Assembly: GCA_030611815.1 (NCBI GenBank)
Contig: JAUWPC010000120.1
Span: 1-9,626 of the forward strand
DNA length: 9,626 bases
Source of the DNA: Desulfobacteraceae bacterium
GTDB lineage: Bacteria > Desulfobacterota > DSM-4660 > Desulfatiglandales > Desulfatiglandaceae
Direction: 5' to 3'
Within the stretch, counting starts at the first letter, position 1. Each line of letters opens with the position of its first letter. Below are positions 1 to 7,246 of this stretch, piece by piece. A model generated the notes under the pieces. It did not search any database, was not told the DNA's origin, and saw nothing but the letters and a program-made list of their open reading frames with translations. Made by a program: the position numbers and the translations under genes.

Positions 1-342
1 GCCGAAAAGGATCGGCAGCAAGAACATGACAAGCCCGATCCGGTAGCGCGCCGGGCTCACCTCGTCAGAGGGCGCCATCTTCTTGAAAAACCCCCAGAAT
101 TTTCCCTTAATATAGTTAAAACCAGACTTTCCCATGATGGCCGCCGCCGCCACCCAAAGCAGTTCCGGGATGCCCAACATCAGGAGTCCTGAAAGGGCCG
201 TCTTCCACCCGGTCGGCAGGGCCGTGGCCGTAACCAAGGGAATGAACAAGGGGCCCAAAAGCCCCAGAACAAACAACATGATGCCACCATAAAAACGCCA
301 TCCCGGTTTCATATGCTCATCTTTTGCCTTTCCCGCGGTCAT
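1..342 (-). CDS. Small membrane protein, transporter-suffix-domain-like (3' end outside window)
   Basis: A reading frame of 114 codons runs from an ATG at 342 to the window edge without a stop, so the C-terminus is missing. The start has a strong GGAGGG ribosome site just upstream (rev-comp of 345-352); a second ATG at codon 11 (MKPGWRFY) is possible. The protein has a hydrophobic segment at residues 18-40, another at about 51-70, a charged, aromatic-rich stretch at 71-99 (SGFNYIKGKFWGFFKKM), and a third hydrophobic segment beginning at RYRIGLVMFLLPILFG. This pattern matches my memory of the short proteins named 'transporter suffix domain-containing protein', usually about 110-125 residues, so only a few residues are probably lost. 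Their function is unknown. It lies 62 bp after the secreted protein on the same strand and may be the last gene of the operon. The family call is from memory; the membrane character is seen directly. Confidence 0.7.
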   Translation of the reverse strand, partial: MTAGKAKDEHMKPGWRFYGGIMLFVLGLLGPLFIPLVTATALPTGWKTALSGLLMLGIPELLWVAAAAIMGKSGFNYIKGKFWGFFKKMAPSDEVSPARYRIGLVMFLLPILFG

Positions 343-404
343 CACTCCCTCCCATTCATAGGCCTTTTGGGTGCCTGAAAGACATACACCCCGTCGGGCT
401 CTGT

Positions 405-899
405 TTACGGTTGGATGCGTTCGTTAACCAGGGTAGCCATTTTTTCGGCATCCCTCAGGTATTTTCCCATCTTTAGCGCCTGATCCTTGTCCATCAAAAC
501 CGCCGCACCTACAGCCGATTTTCTGACGCTGACTTGAAACTTCCTGCCCCGAGATGAAGAAAAGGAGACCGTGTGGTCTCCCGCAGAAACCAGTTCTTCC
601 ATGTTTGGGTCCTGTTTTTTCATCTGTTCATCGTAATACCCTCCGGTTTTCTCCAGGGCTTGACCGACCGCCATGGCCTGTAAAGGTGTCATATTCAGAC
701 GCGCAAGTCCTCCTCCAGGACCGGCCAAGACGATGGAAACACCTTTCGGGTTCTTTTGAACGTCCATTCTTACATCACCTACCTTAGCGGCACGCCAGGT
801 AAAATCATAGTCCGCAATAGTATACTCTTGGGCATTGGCAAAACTAAAAAATAGTACCAGACAAAGCATGTTGACGATTACAAAGACTTTTTTGTTCAT
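405..899 (-). CDS. Secreted hypothetical protein with an internal duplication
   Basis: A 164-residue protein that I do not recognise. The start at 899 is chosen because AGGAGG lies 7 nt upstream and a clean signal peptide follows (MNKKVF, a hydrophobic core, cleavage near ANA|QEY at about residue 24). A longer start at 947 would bury this ribosome site and put 16 polar residues before the signal peptide. The mature part is about 140 residues with no cysteine and no membrane segment, so it is probably periplasmic. Two halves look alike: beta-rich residues followed by a helix, ARLNMTPLQAMAVGQALEKTG in the first half and AAVLMDKDQALKMGKYLRDAE in the second. This suggests a duplicated beta-beta-alpha unit. 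It lies downstream of the sulfatase, beyond about 257 bp that contain a decayed fragment, so cotranscription is plausible but not certain. No promoter of its own was found. Confidence 0.85.
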   Translation of the reverse strand: MNKKVFVIVNMLCLVLFFSFANAQEYTIADYDFTWRAAKVGDVRMDVQKNPKGVSIVLAGPGGGLARLNMTPLQAMAVGQALEKTGGYYDEQMKKQDPNMEELVSAGDHTVSFSSSRGRKFQVSVRKSAVGAAVLMDKDQALKMGKYLRDAEKMATLVNERIQP

Positions 900-906
900 G
901 TTGTTT

Positions 907-912
907 CCTCCT
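907..912 (-). promoter_or_regulatory. Ribosome binding site that fixes the start of the secreted protein
   Basis: AGGAGG on the minus strand, 7 nt before the ATG at 899. It lies inside the longer alternative frame that opens at 947, which has no comparable site, so it decides for the 164-residue form. Confidence 0.8.
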
Positions 913-943
913 ATCTTAGATAAGTTTACTTCAAATACGTTTG

Positions 944-1108
944 TCACGACACACAGAAAAATTCCTTAACGCCAAAAAAGGGGCCGCTTGCGTTAACCTG
1001 AGGCCTTGGCCGGTGAAAAAGCAGGGGGTGGTTGATGTCGCCCAAACCGCTTTCACAGTCGTTGGCCGGTCGGCCCAAGGGCGCATGGTGCCCCATGATG
1101 ATATCCAC
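944..1108 (-). pseudogene. Decayed fragment of a porin-like gene (tentative)
   Basis: This stretch lies between the sulfatase and the secreted protein. Its minus strand has an open frame of 54 codons from a GTG at 1108, preceded by AAGGAGGG, to a TGA at 944. Inside it, GLGDIN is encoded at 1031-1048, and 17 of 18 bases there match the GLGDIN codons of the porin-like gene at 3278-3295. Flanking residues keep a faint resemblance: the fragment has INHPLLFHRPRPQ followed by SGPFFG, and family members typically have INPTFFLSPAKPG followed by WGVGP (recalled). With gaps, similar DNA (CCGG-GAAA-CAAAG-type) extends a little on the low-coordinate side. I read it as the eroded middle of a second copy of that family. 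It could instead be a chance match or a real small ORF, because its ribosome site is good. Confidence 0.4.
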
Positions 1109-1156
1109 GGAGCCCTCCTTTTCTTGATCAGATTGGACAGGGCCCACCTTTGTAAA

Positions 1157-2743
<1,587 letters not shown>

Positions 2744-2797
2744 TCTCGATTCCTCCTGTTTTGGTGTTTGTTGTTAAGATCGAAATATCGATTTCCA

Positions 2798-3667
2798 TTA
2801 CCTTGGGAACAAAAACTGGAGTGTCCAGCTCATGGTCCAGTCAGGGGCGCCATCCGGTTTTACAGCGTTGTAATAGGCTTCAAGTTTTGTGTTCATTTTC
2901 TGGCTGCCGATCTCAAACATCTTACCCACGCCACCGCCAAGCGGTATAACCCAGCGATTCTTGGAATCCGCCTGCCAGTTCGCGGTAAGGATCATATCGG
3001 AGATCAAATACCAGCCCTTGGCAAGATTGTAATTTATGAAAGGTTCGAGGAGCAGTTGATTGACGTTTGCACGGTCGGAATCACCCGCGAAAGACCAGAG
3101 CTGCCGGCCGAGCAGGCCTATTGTCCACGGCTTGGGTTGGATAAGGAGTACTGCTGTGGGGCCGGCGCTCCATTTGCCGCTGCCCAACTGGTCATCTGTG
3201 GCTGTATTCATCATGATTGATGGTCCGATACCCCATATGACCTTGCCGGGTTCAGCCGGAGAAACAAAGACAGAGTAGTTGATGTCGCCCAACCCGGTGG
3301 CGCCATCGCCCTGAACAGGGTTTGGAATTTCGGGTGTCCCCGTCACAAGACCGGGCGTGTCAATAAGTGGCATGATTACACGATTGATCAGGTTCCAGTC
3401 GCCAACAGTTATCGGAATCACCGGCTGGATGTTCAAAAAGGTGGCTTCGCCGTTGTCCGCGCCATAATCGAAGGTAAATTTGAATGGCAGGCTGTACATG
3501 GCCCCCACAGGGTTCTGCGTCTTTGCGGCCAGATCCCCACCGCCGCCCGCTTTCTTCTCTTTTTCCTCTTGAGCCAGTACCTGACCAGCGCAAAGGACTG
3601 CCAAAAACGTGAATATCACAATGCAAGAAGCCCTAAAAGTTTTGGTGGCTATCGAAGTCCTCGTCAT
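2798..3667 (-). CDS. Outer-membrane beta-barrel, porin-like ('neuromedin U'/transporter family)
   Basis: A 289-residue exported protein. The signal peptide is residues 1-32 (cleavage near VLA|QEE), followed by a charged, Gly-rich linker and then a chain of alternating beta strands ending in LQFLFPR, as in outer-membrane barrels. Segments such as AAKTQNPVGAMYSLPF, NIQPVIPITVGDWNLINR, GLGDINYSVFVSPAEPGK, GSGKWSAGP, NQLLLEPFINYNLAKGWYL and ANWQADSKNRWVIPLGGGVGK match a widespread proteobacterial family often labelled 'neuromedin U' or 'transporter' (recalled). Its members are thought to be outer-membrane channels, but their substrates are mostly unknown. The start at 3667 is preferred over an ATG eight codons upstream: it has GAGGAG 10 nt before it and begins 1 nt after the stop of the upstream gene, pointing to translational coupling. 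Beside a periplasmic sulfatase it may admit the sulfatase substrate; this is inference. Confidence 0.88.
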   Translation of the reverse strand: MTRTSIATKTFRASCIVIFTFLAVLCAGQVLAQEEKEKKAGGGGDLAAKTQNPVGAMYSLPFKFTFDYGADNGEATFLNIQPVIPITVGDWNLINRVIMPLIDTPGLVTGTPEIPNPVQGDGATGLGDINYSVFVSPAEPGKVIWGIGPSIMMNTATDDQLGSGKWSAGPTAVLLIQPKPWTIGLLGRQLWSFAGDSDRANVNQLLLEPFINYNLAKGWYLISDMILTANWQADSKNRWVIPLGGGVGKMFEIGSQKMNTKLEAYYNAVKPDGAPDWTMSWTLQFLFPR

Positions 3668-3668
3668 T

Positions 3669-3974
3669 TTATGATCTCTCCTCTTCCCCAAAAGGGGCCA
3701 ATTTCAGAATGCGTGGGGTTTCTACCTCGCCAAGAACCTCTAAGGCGCCTAACAGCATTCGGAAGCTGTCCTGTTTCATGTACGCTTCCAGGGATTCAGA
3801 CCCGGCCCACTCTTCCATCCACAGAAAACGGTTCGGTTTTTCTGTTTCCTCAAACAGCGTATGGTAAATGCATTCGACTTGGGATTCGCTGTTGCACCCG
3901 AGGAGTTCAAAGGTCTGCATAAATTCGTGCCGTCTGCTTGGCGTTACATGAACATAAATCATCAATCCTACCAT
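3669..3974 (-). CDS. Small ABM-fold (antibiotic biosynthesis monooxygenase-like) protein
   Basis: A 101-residue cytoplasmic protein with no signal peptide and the length of the ABM/YgiN dimeric alpha-beta barrel family. Recognisable parts are the first strand and helix (LMIYVHVTPSRRHEFMQTFE), a central strand pair (CIYHTLFEETEKPNRFLWMEEW) and the closing helix segment SLEAYMKQDSFRMLLGALEV followed by a final strand. WxxEEW-type residues followed by an 'alEaymkqdsF' stretch are typical of the family. Members include quinol monooxygenases and heme-degrading enzymes, but many have no known activity, so a reaction should not be assigned. It is the first gene after the sigma-54 promoter. AAGGAGG lies 8 nt before the ATG at 3974. 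An alternative start, Met5, has no ribosome site at proper spacing. Its stop is 1 nt from the porin-like start, so the two are probably coupled. Confidence 0.85.
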   Translation of the reverse strand: MVGLMIYVHVTPSRRHEFMQTFELLGCNSESQVECIYHTLFEETEKPNRFLWMEEWAGSESLEAYMKQDSFRMLLGALEVLGEVETPRILKLAPFGEEERS

Positions 3975-4003
3975 AGAAAAGGCCTCCTTTCTGCTTTTGG
4001 GAT

Positions 4004-4020
4004 AGCAATTCCTGTGCCGT
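4004..4020 (-). promoter_or_regulatory. Sigma-54 (-24/-12) promoter
   Basis: The minus strand reads aCGGCACaggaaTTGCT. Consensus is TGGCAC-N5-TTGCA/T. The GG (4018-4017) and GC (4006-4005) dinucleotides are exactly 10 bases apart; only the first T of the -24 box differs. The predicted transcript starts near 3993, leaving about 19 nt of leader containing the AAGGAGG of the ABM-like gene. A sigma-54 activator gene is immediately upstream, and an IHF match and tandem dyads lie at suitable distances, all supporting the call. Confidence 0.85.
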
Positions 4021-4061
4021 ACAGATAATGAGGGTGTGGAAATAGGAAAAAGCTTATGTTT

Positions 4062-4074
4062 TATCAGTATGTTG
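4062..4074 (+). promoter_or_regulatory. Probable IHF binding site
   Basis: TATCAGTATGTTG fits the IHF consensus WATCARNNNNTTR at every defined position, within AT-rich sequence. It lies between the tandem dyads and the -24/-12 promoter, about 70-80 bp upstream of the predicted start, where IHF normally bends DNA to bring a sigma-54 activator to the polymerase. By base counts an exact match in this interval by chance is roughly a 1% event. Confidence 0.65.
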
Positions 4075-4090
4075 GGCCTGGTTTTTGAGG

Positions 4091-4106
4091 ATTACCCGGA
4101 GGTAAT
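4091..4106. repeat. Inverted repeat ATTACC-CGGA-GGTAAT
   Basis: A perfect 6-bp dyad with a 4-base centre, between the putative enhancer dyads and the IHF match. It has no U-tract on either strand, so it is not a terminator. It may be an operator for another regulator or have no role; nothing else in the window repeats it. Confidence 0.4.
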
Positions 4107-4132
4107 TGGGCCTTGGGATTCGAAAGGAAATG

Positions 4133-4166
4133 CCACGAAATGACGTGGACCCACGAAATGACGTGG
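4133..4166. promoter_or_regulatory. Tandem enhancer (UAS) for the sigma-54 activator
   Basis: Two identical 16-bp copies of CCACGAAATGACGTGG at 4133-4148 and 4151-4166, 18 bp centre to centre. Each is itself an inverted repeat, CCACG-N6-CGTGG. They are centred about 148 and 166 bp upstream of the predicted start of the sigma-54 promoter, the usual place for the two dimer sites of an NtrC-type activator. The neighbouring activator gene with a Fis-like HTH is the obvious candidate to bind them; that link is inference. Confidence 0.75.
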
Positions 4167-4328
4167 AGGTATCCTGTCAGATGTTTTATTTATCGGTGAT
4201 CGATTGCAGGCTCCGTCAAATCATGGCCCGTTGGGATCCCTTGCCAGGTTTGAGAAACGGTCTTACAAATGTGGGGCTTGAGTCAAAGACGAGAAGGAGA
4301 AGGGAGGTGTCGCGCTTCAGAGAAGACA

Positions 4329-6455
4329 TCATCCTTTTTTTATGCGTTGAATCTCCAGGCGCTGCATGCGGGATCGAAGGGTGCTGGGCTTAAGCTTCAG
4401 GATCTCAGAAGCCCCCCCGGGTCCTTCTATTTGCCATTGGACCGACTCCAAAACCCTGAGAATGTACCGGCGGGTCATTTCATCCAGATTTTCCAGTTTC
4501 GCGGCCTGCGCGCGTTCTTCGGGTATTTTTGTCCCTGCGCGATTGAAGTCATCTGGAAGTCGCAGCACCTGATCAGGCGTGGTGATGATAGTGCGCTCCA
4601 AGACATTGCGGAGTTCGCGAACGTTTCCCGGCCAGTCATATTTCAGGAGAGCTTCCAATACACTGGGAGGGATCTGGTTCACATGCTTGCCCAGGTCAGA
4701 TGAGATGCGGGGCACAAAAAACGCCACAAGAAGGGGGATATCACAGGGACGATTCCTTAACGGGGGGACCGTGATGGGGTAGACGTTAAGACGGTAGTAC
4801 AGATCAGCGCGGAACCGGCCTGCAGCGACATCTTCCTCCAAATCGCGGTTGGTGGCGGCAATGATCCGGACATCCACTGTGATGGTCCGGGAACTGCCCA
4901 CCCGTTCAAACTGCCCCTCTTGGACTACACGCAGCAGCTTCGCCTGGGTCCCAGCGGGCAATTCACTGATCTCATCGAGAAAAAGCGTCCCTTTATCAGC
5001 CACTTCAAAGCGGCCTTTGCGCATTTGGGTCGCCCCGGTGAATGCGCCTTTTTCATGCCCGAAGAGTTCACTTTCCACCAGATTTGCCGGCAGGGCCGCG
5101 CAATTGACCTTAACAAAGGGCTTACTCGAACGTAGGCTTGTTTGATGGATGGCACGGGAGACCAGTTCTTTGCCCGTCCCTGTCTCACCCTGAACCAGCA
5201 CAATGGCATCGGTTTCCGCCACCTGTTTGATGCGGCCCAGGACATAGAGGAGCGCATTGCTTTTTCCAATAATCTTTGAAAAGCCTAAGTCTTCCTCTAT
5301 TTCGCTCTTGAGATAGATGTTTTCTTCTTCGAGCCGGACCTTGAGCGTTTCCAGTTCTCTCATAGCCTGGTCACGGGCCTCTTCGGTCCGTTTCCGATCG
5401 CTGATATCCGTACTGCTCTCAAGCACATGAGTAACCTGGCCCTTGTGATCCTTAATGGGAACGGAAACAATATGATACCAGCGGTTGTTGGTGGAATTGA
5501 GCCGTTCCGTTTCGTGTATCTCTCCGTCTGCGATGGCCTGGAGCCCCCCGCACCCTTCGCAAGGCTCTTTCAGGTTTTCTGCAAAGGCGTAGCATTTCTT
5601 GCCCACCGGGTCATCCCAGGGAAAGGCCTTACGTGTTCCTTCATTTACCCAGACGACGTTGAGTTCAGCGTCCATGAGGGCAAGGCCGGTGTTCAGGGCC
5701 GAAAGGATGATATCCATTCGTTCTCTTTCGACGGCCACTTTTCGGGTCAGTGCAGATGCACGCACCACCTCATCTGTGAGTTGGCCGCCCATGACCAGAA
5801 CAAGGGCCAGGAAGGTAATGCCGATCAGGCTGGGCGGGTTGGCGATTCCCAGGTCCATGAGGATCCCATCCACATAACCCACGCCGAGGAAGAGGAAGAG
5901 GCTGATGCCTAAACCCAGGGCGCGCCTCTGATGGCCCTCCCGATAGAGGCGGTAACAGCTTTCACCAGCGAAGAATAGGAGGCAAATGAAGGCGGCATCC
6001 GGCAGAAACCGCCAAAGACTCAGGCTCCCATACGCGGAAACGATTTTTTCGCCCCAGGCTAAGGTAAGGGAATGGAGATGGGAGATCTGAGAAAACAGGA
6101 TGCCAAAAGGGAGAAAGAGATTCAAAAGCAGAGCCAGCGCATAAGCGGCGGTCAGCACCCAAACCAGAGACCGCCGGGCCGTTCGGGTGTAGGCGTCGAT
6201 GAACCAGATGAGGGCAATCCACAGAATCGCTTCAAATGTGATGCGAAATTTGAGCGCTGAGACGAATGAGGGCACTGTTTCGGCAGTGATCATCCAGGGG
6301 TCGGTCAGCACACTCACCCCTGCGCCGACGGCCATTAGGGCGAAAAAGAGGTGGGCCTTCAGGTCCCTTCGGCGGAGGAAAACAGCCAAATGGAGAAATC
6401 CAACGGCTACGCAAATGGATCCAACGGCGATATCTGCAATCAGTAGAGGGCTCAT
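4329..6455 (-). CDS. Membrane-bound PAS sigma-54-dependent transcriptional activator
   Basis: 708 residues from the ATG at 6455, preceded by a modest AAGG. A GTG at 6470 in the same frame would add five residues. Residues 5-225 hold about seven hydrophobic segments (near 5-27, 36-56, 74-89, 96-121, 150-164, 181-203 and 209-225), forming a membrane sensor. A PAS domain follows at about 243-351 with a cysteine cluster C288-x10-C299-x2-C302. Then come a predicted coiled coil (352-387) and a complete AAA+ sigma-54 interaction domain: Walker A GETGTGKE (423-430), sigma-54 contact loop GAFTGA (470-475), Walker B GTLFLDE (489-495), arginine-finger region FRADLYYRLNV (548-558) and WPGNVRELRN (608-617). 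A Fis-type HTH lies at about 679-702 (ASEILKLKPSTLRSRM). There is no receiver domain, so it looks like a one-component activator fixed in the membrane. It should melt sigma-54 promoters using ATP. The nearest candidate is about 310 bp beyond its stop. Confidence 0.93.
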   Translation of the reverse strand: MSPLLIADIAVGSICVAVGFLHLAVFLRRRDLKAHLFFALMAVGAGVSVLTDPWMITAETVPSFVSALKFRITFEAILWIALIWFIDAYTRTARRSLVWVLTAAYALALLLNLFLPFGILFSQISHLHSLTLAWGEKIVSAYGSLSLWRFLPDAAFICLLFFAGESCYRLYREGHQRRALGLGISLFLFLGVGYVDGILMDLGIANPPSLIGITFLALVLVMGGQLTDEVVRASALTRKVAVERERMDIILSALNTGLALMDAELNVVWVNEGTRKAFPWDDPVGKKCYAFAENLKEPCEGCGGLQAIADGEIHETERLNSTNNRWYHIVSVPIKDHKGQVTHVLESSTDISDRKRTEEARDQAMRELETLKVRLEEENIYLKSEIEEDLGFSKIIGKSNALLYVLGRIKQVAETDAIVLVQGETGTGKELVSRAIHQTSLRSSKPFVKVNCAALPANLVESELFGHEKGAFTGATQMRKGRFEVADKGTLFLDEISELPAGTQAKLLRVVQEGQFERVGSSRTITVDVRIIAATNRDLEEDVAAGRFRADLYYRLNVYPITVPPLRNRPCDIPLLVAFFVPRISSDLGKHVNQIPPSVLEALLKYDWPGNVRELRNVLERTIITTPDQVLRLPDDFNRAGTKIPEERAQAAKLENLDEMTRRYILRVLESVQWQIEGPGGASEILKLKPSTLRSRMQRLEIQRIKKG

Positions 6456-6470
6456 GAGGCCTTTATACAC

Positions 6471-6767
6471 CTAAAACGGACAAACCGGAAGAGCCAAAAG
6501 CTGAGAGCTCAAAGCAGAAACATTGGCTTCCGCGATATTAATCTTACGGGGATTAAAATACCCCGCATCAACCGAACCGTTGGGATTGACATCCCGGACA
6601 CGAACTACATAATCACCATCAGGCCTAACCCATTAACCGATAATTACCCTGCAATCAGGTTTTTCCGCTGATGCTGCTGTTTTTGCATCCTGGGAAAAAG
6701 CCGCAAATGCCAAAATAATTACAATGATTATTATTTTGACAGTATGTGGAGGGTTGTGCATTTTCAT
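6471..6767 (-). pseudogene. Broken secreted-protein gene fused to a HigA-like start
   Basis: The minus strand opens with ATG at 6767 and reads MKMHNPPH, then VKIIIIVIILAFAAFSQ (a signal peptide), then a short mature part ending in CRVIIG. A TAA stop follows at 6635-6633. The same frame continues for 53 codons, WVRPDGDYVVRVRDVNPNG and VDAGYFNPRKINIAEA, to a TAG at 6473-6471. The part after the stop matches my memory of a family of small secreted hypothetical proteins in which G-x-W-R-RPDGGY precedes RDVxPDGxLDAAYFNPRPI. The stop occupies the x of G-x-W. Intact members continue with a segment like ELRDVNYPGSTYTLTY, which is absent; the frame ends in unrelated residues (LLALPVCPF) just before the activator gene. 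So the gene has an N-terminal fusion, an internal stop and a missing 3' end. Function unknown. Confidence 0.7.
6744..6767 (-). pseudogene. First eight codons of a HigA-like antitoxin
   Basis: MKMHNPPH is the usual opening of HigA-type antitoxins (MKMHNPPHPGE followed by an HTH; recalled). Here the frame departs from the family after the histidine and runs straight into a foreign signal peptide. The start lies 22 bp downstream of the stop of the HigB-like remnant, which is the normal toxin-antitoxin order. The toxin remnant beside it makes a chance match less likely. Confidence 0.6.
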
Positions 6768-6789
6768 AATTTACCCGTATTTAGATACT

Positions 6790-6885
6790 TTAGTGACAAT
6801 TTTCATAGTTTACAATTTCTGCATCACCTTCGATAAAGCGAAATGTAATACGCCAGTTTGCATGAAATGGTCCTCGGGGCTTCAT
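6790..6885 (-). pseudogene. C-terminal remnant of a HigB-like (RelE/ParE) toxin
   Basis: A 31-residue frame from an ATG at 6885 to TAA at 6790: MKPRGPFHANWRITFRFIEG then DAEIVNYENCH. NWRITFRFxxGDAxxVxYExxH is the hallmark C-terminus of HigB toxins, normally about 92 residues. Upstream the frame stays open only to a TGA about 15 codons earlier, and those codons do not resemble the family, so the first two thirds are lost. The terminal tyrosine-histidine appears as Cys-His. With only the last strand-helix left it should be inactive. Confidence 0.72.
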
Positions 6886-7106
6886 CCTGATCAAAAAATT
6901 GTTGAGAGGACAAGATTATACAGGGTTCAGGTGATCTGACAAGAGGAAAACCGGGGTTTTTTGCCTATTGGCCCGGATGAGGGGTTGATTTCACCCGGAA
7001 AAACAGAGTAGTGAACGCGCTGAAAAAGGGTTAGTTTTTTAGGGGCCACTTCGTGCTGTGACATCGTCCAATCTTTTCTGCTCTTATGCATTTTTGGAAT
7101 TGGTTT
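6886..7106. other. Stretch without a recognisable gene
   Basis: Between the toxin tail and the Fe-S protein remnant. The minus strand has one 54-codon frame (7091-6927) with no ribosome site and no family resemblance. An AAAACC-GG-GGTTTT palindrome with a following T-run lies near 6947-6962, but its loop is too short for a convincing terminator. I see no promoter or other gene here. Confidence 0.5.
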
Positions 7107-7181
7107 TTATATCTCAGCAACCTCTTCGCAGTTTGTTTTGGGAAGGATCTCCCTGTAAAGGTCAACAACTGATAGGGCCAT
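7107..7181 (-). pseudogene. N-terminal remnant of a PF04060-type Fe-S protein
   Basis: A 24-residue frame, MALSVVDLYREILPKTNC then EEVAEI and TAA. The first 18 residues match my memory of a family in anaerobes that opens MALSxxDLYxxLPKTNCGDCGFPTCLAFA, where the cysteines bind a 4Fe-4S cluster. The match stops at the first cluster cysteine; the rest of the roughly 200-residue protein is not found downstream. A weak GGGAG lies about 10 nt before the ATG, overlapping a small hairpin. It starts 65 bp after the helicase gene and may once have followed it in an operon. Confidence 0.62.
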
Positions 7182-7192
7182 AGCAATTCACT

Positions 7193-7207
7193 CCCGCTGA
7201 CAGCGGG
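7193..7207. repeat. Short hairpin CCCGCT-GAC-AGCGGG
   Basis: A perfect 6-bp GC-rich stem with a 3-base loop, 40 bp after the helicase stop and 11 bp before the ATG of the Fe-S remnant. On the minus strand no U-run follows, so it is not a classical terminator of the helicase gene. On the plus strand a T-run follows only after AAACG. Confidence 0.4.
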
Positions 7208-7246
7208 AAACGTTTTTCAAAGGTCTCCTGAGGCATTGAATCCGGC

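Noticed and set aside
116..301. A 61-codon minus-strand frame ending in a glycine-histidine-rich stretch
   Set aside because: It overlaps, in another frame, the better supported membrane protein that has a ribosome site and hydrophobic segments.
900..947. Longer N-terminus for the secreted protein
   Set aside because: It has no ribosome site at 947, and a strong AGGAGG plus a signal peptide begin at the internal ATG at 899.
5427..5912. A 161-codon plus-strand open frame opposite the activator
   Set aside because: It is antisense to the PAS and membrane part of a well supported gene, with no family resemblance.
6586..6613. TTGACA-N16-CATAAT on the plus strand, near-perfect sigma-70 promoter
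   Set aside because: It lies inside the decayed secreted-protein codons and no plus-strand gene follows, so it is probably coincidental.
6724..6939. A 71-codon plus-strand frame with a hydrophobic N-terminus
   Set aside because: It lies opposite the HigB-like and HigA-like relics and the signal peptide; the minus-strand reading is recognisable and this one is not.
6947..6962. Palindrome with T-run resembling a terminator
   Set aside because: The arms leave only a 2-base loop and the stem is mostly A-T, so a stable terminator hairpin is unlikely.
6927..7091. A 54-codon minus-strand frame between the toxin and Fe-S relics
   Set aside because: It has no ribosome site and no similarity I recognise, and lies in a region of decayed genes.
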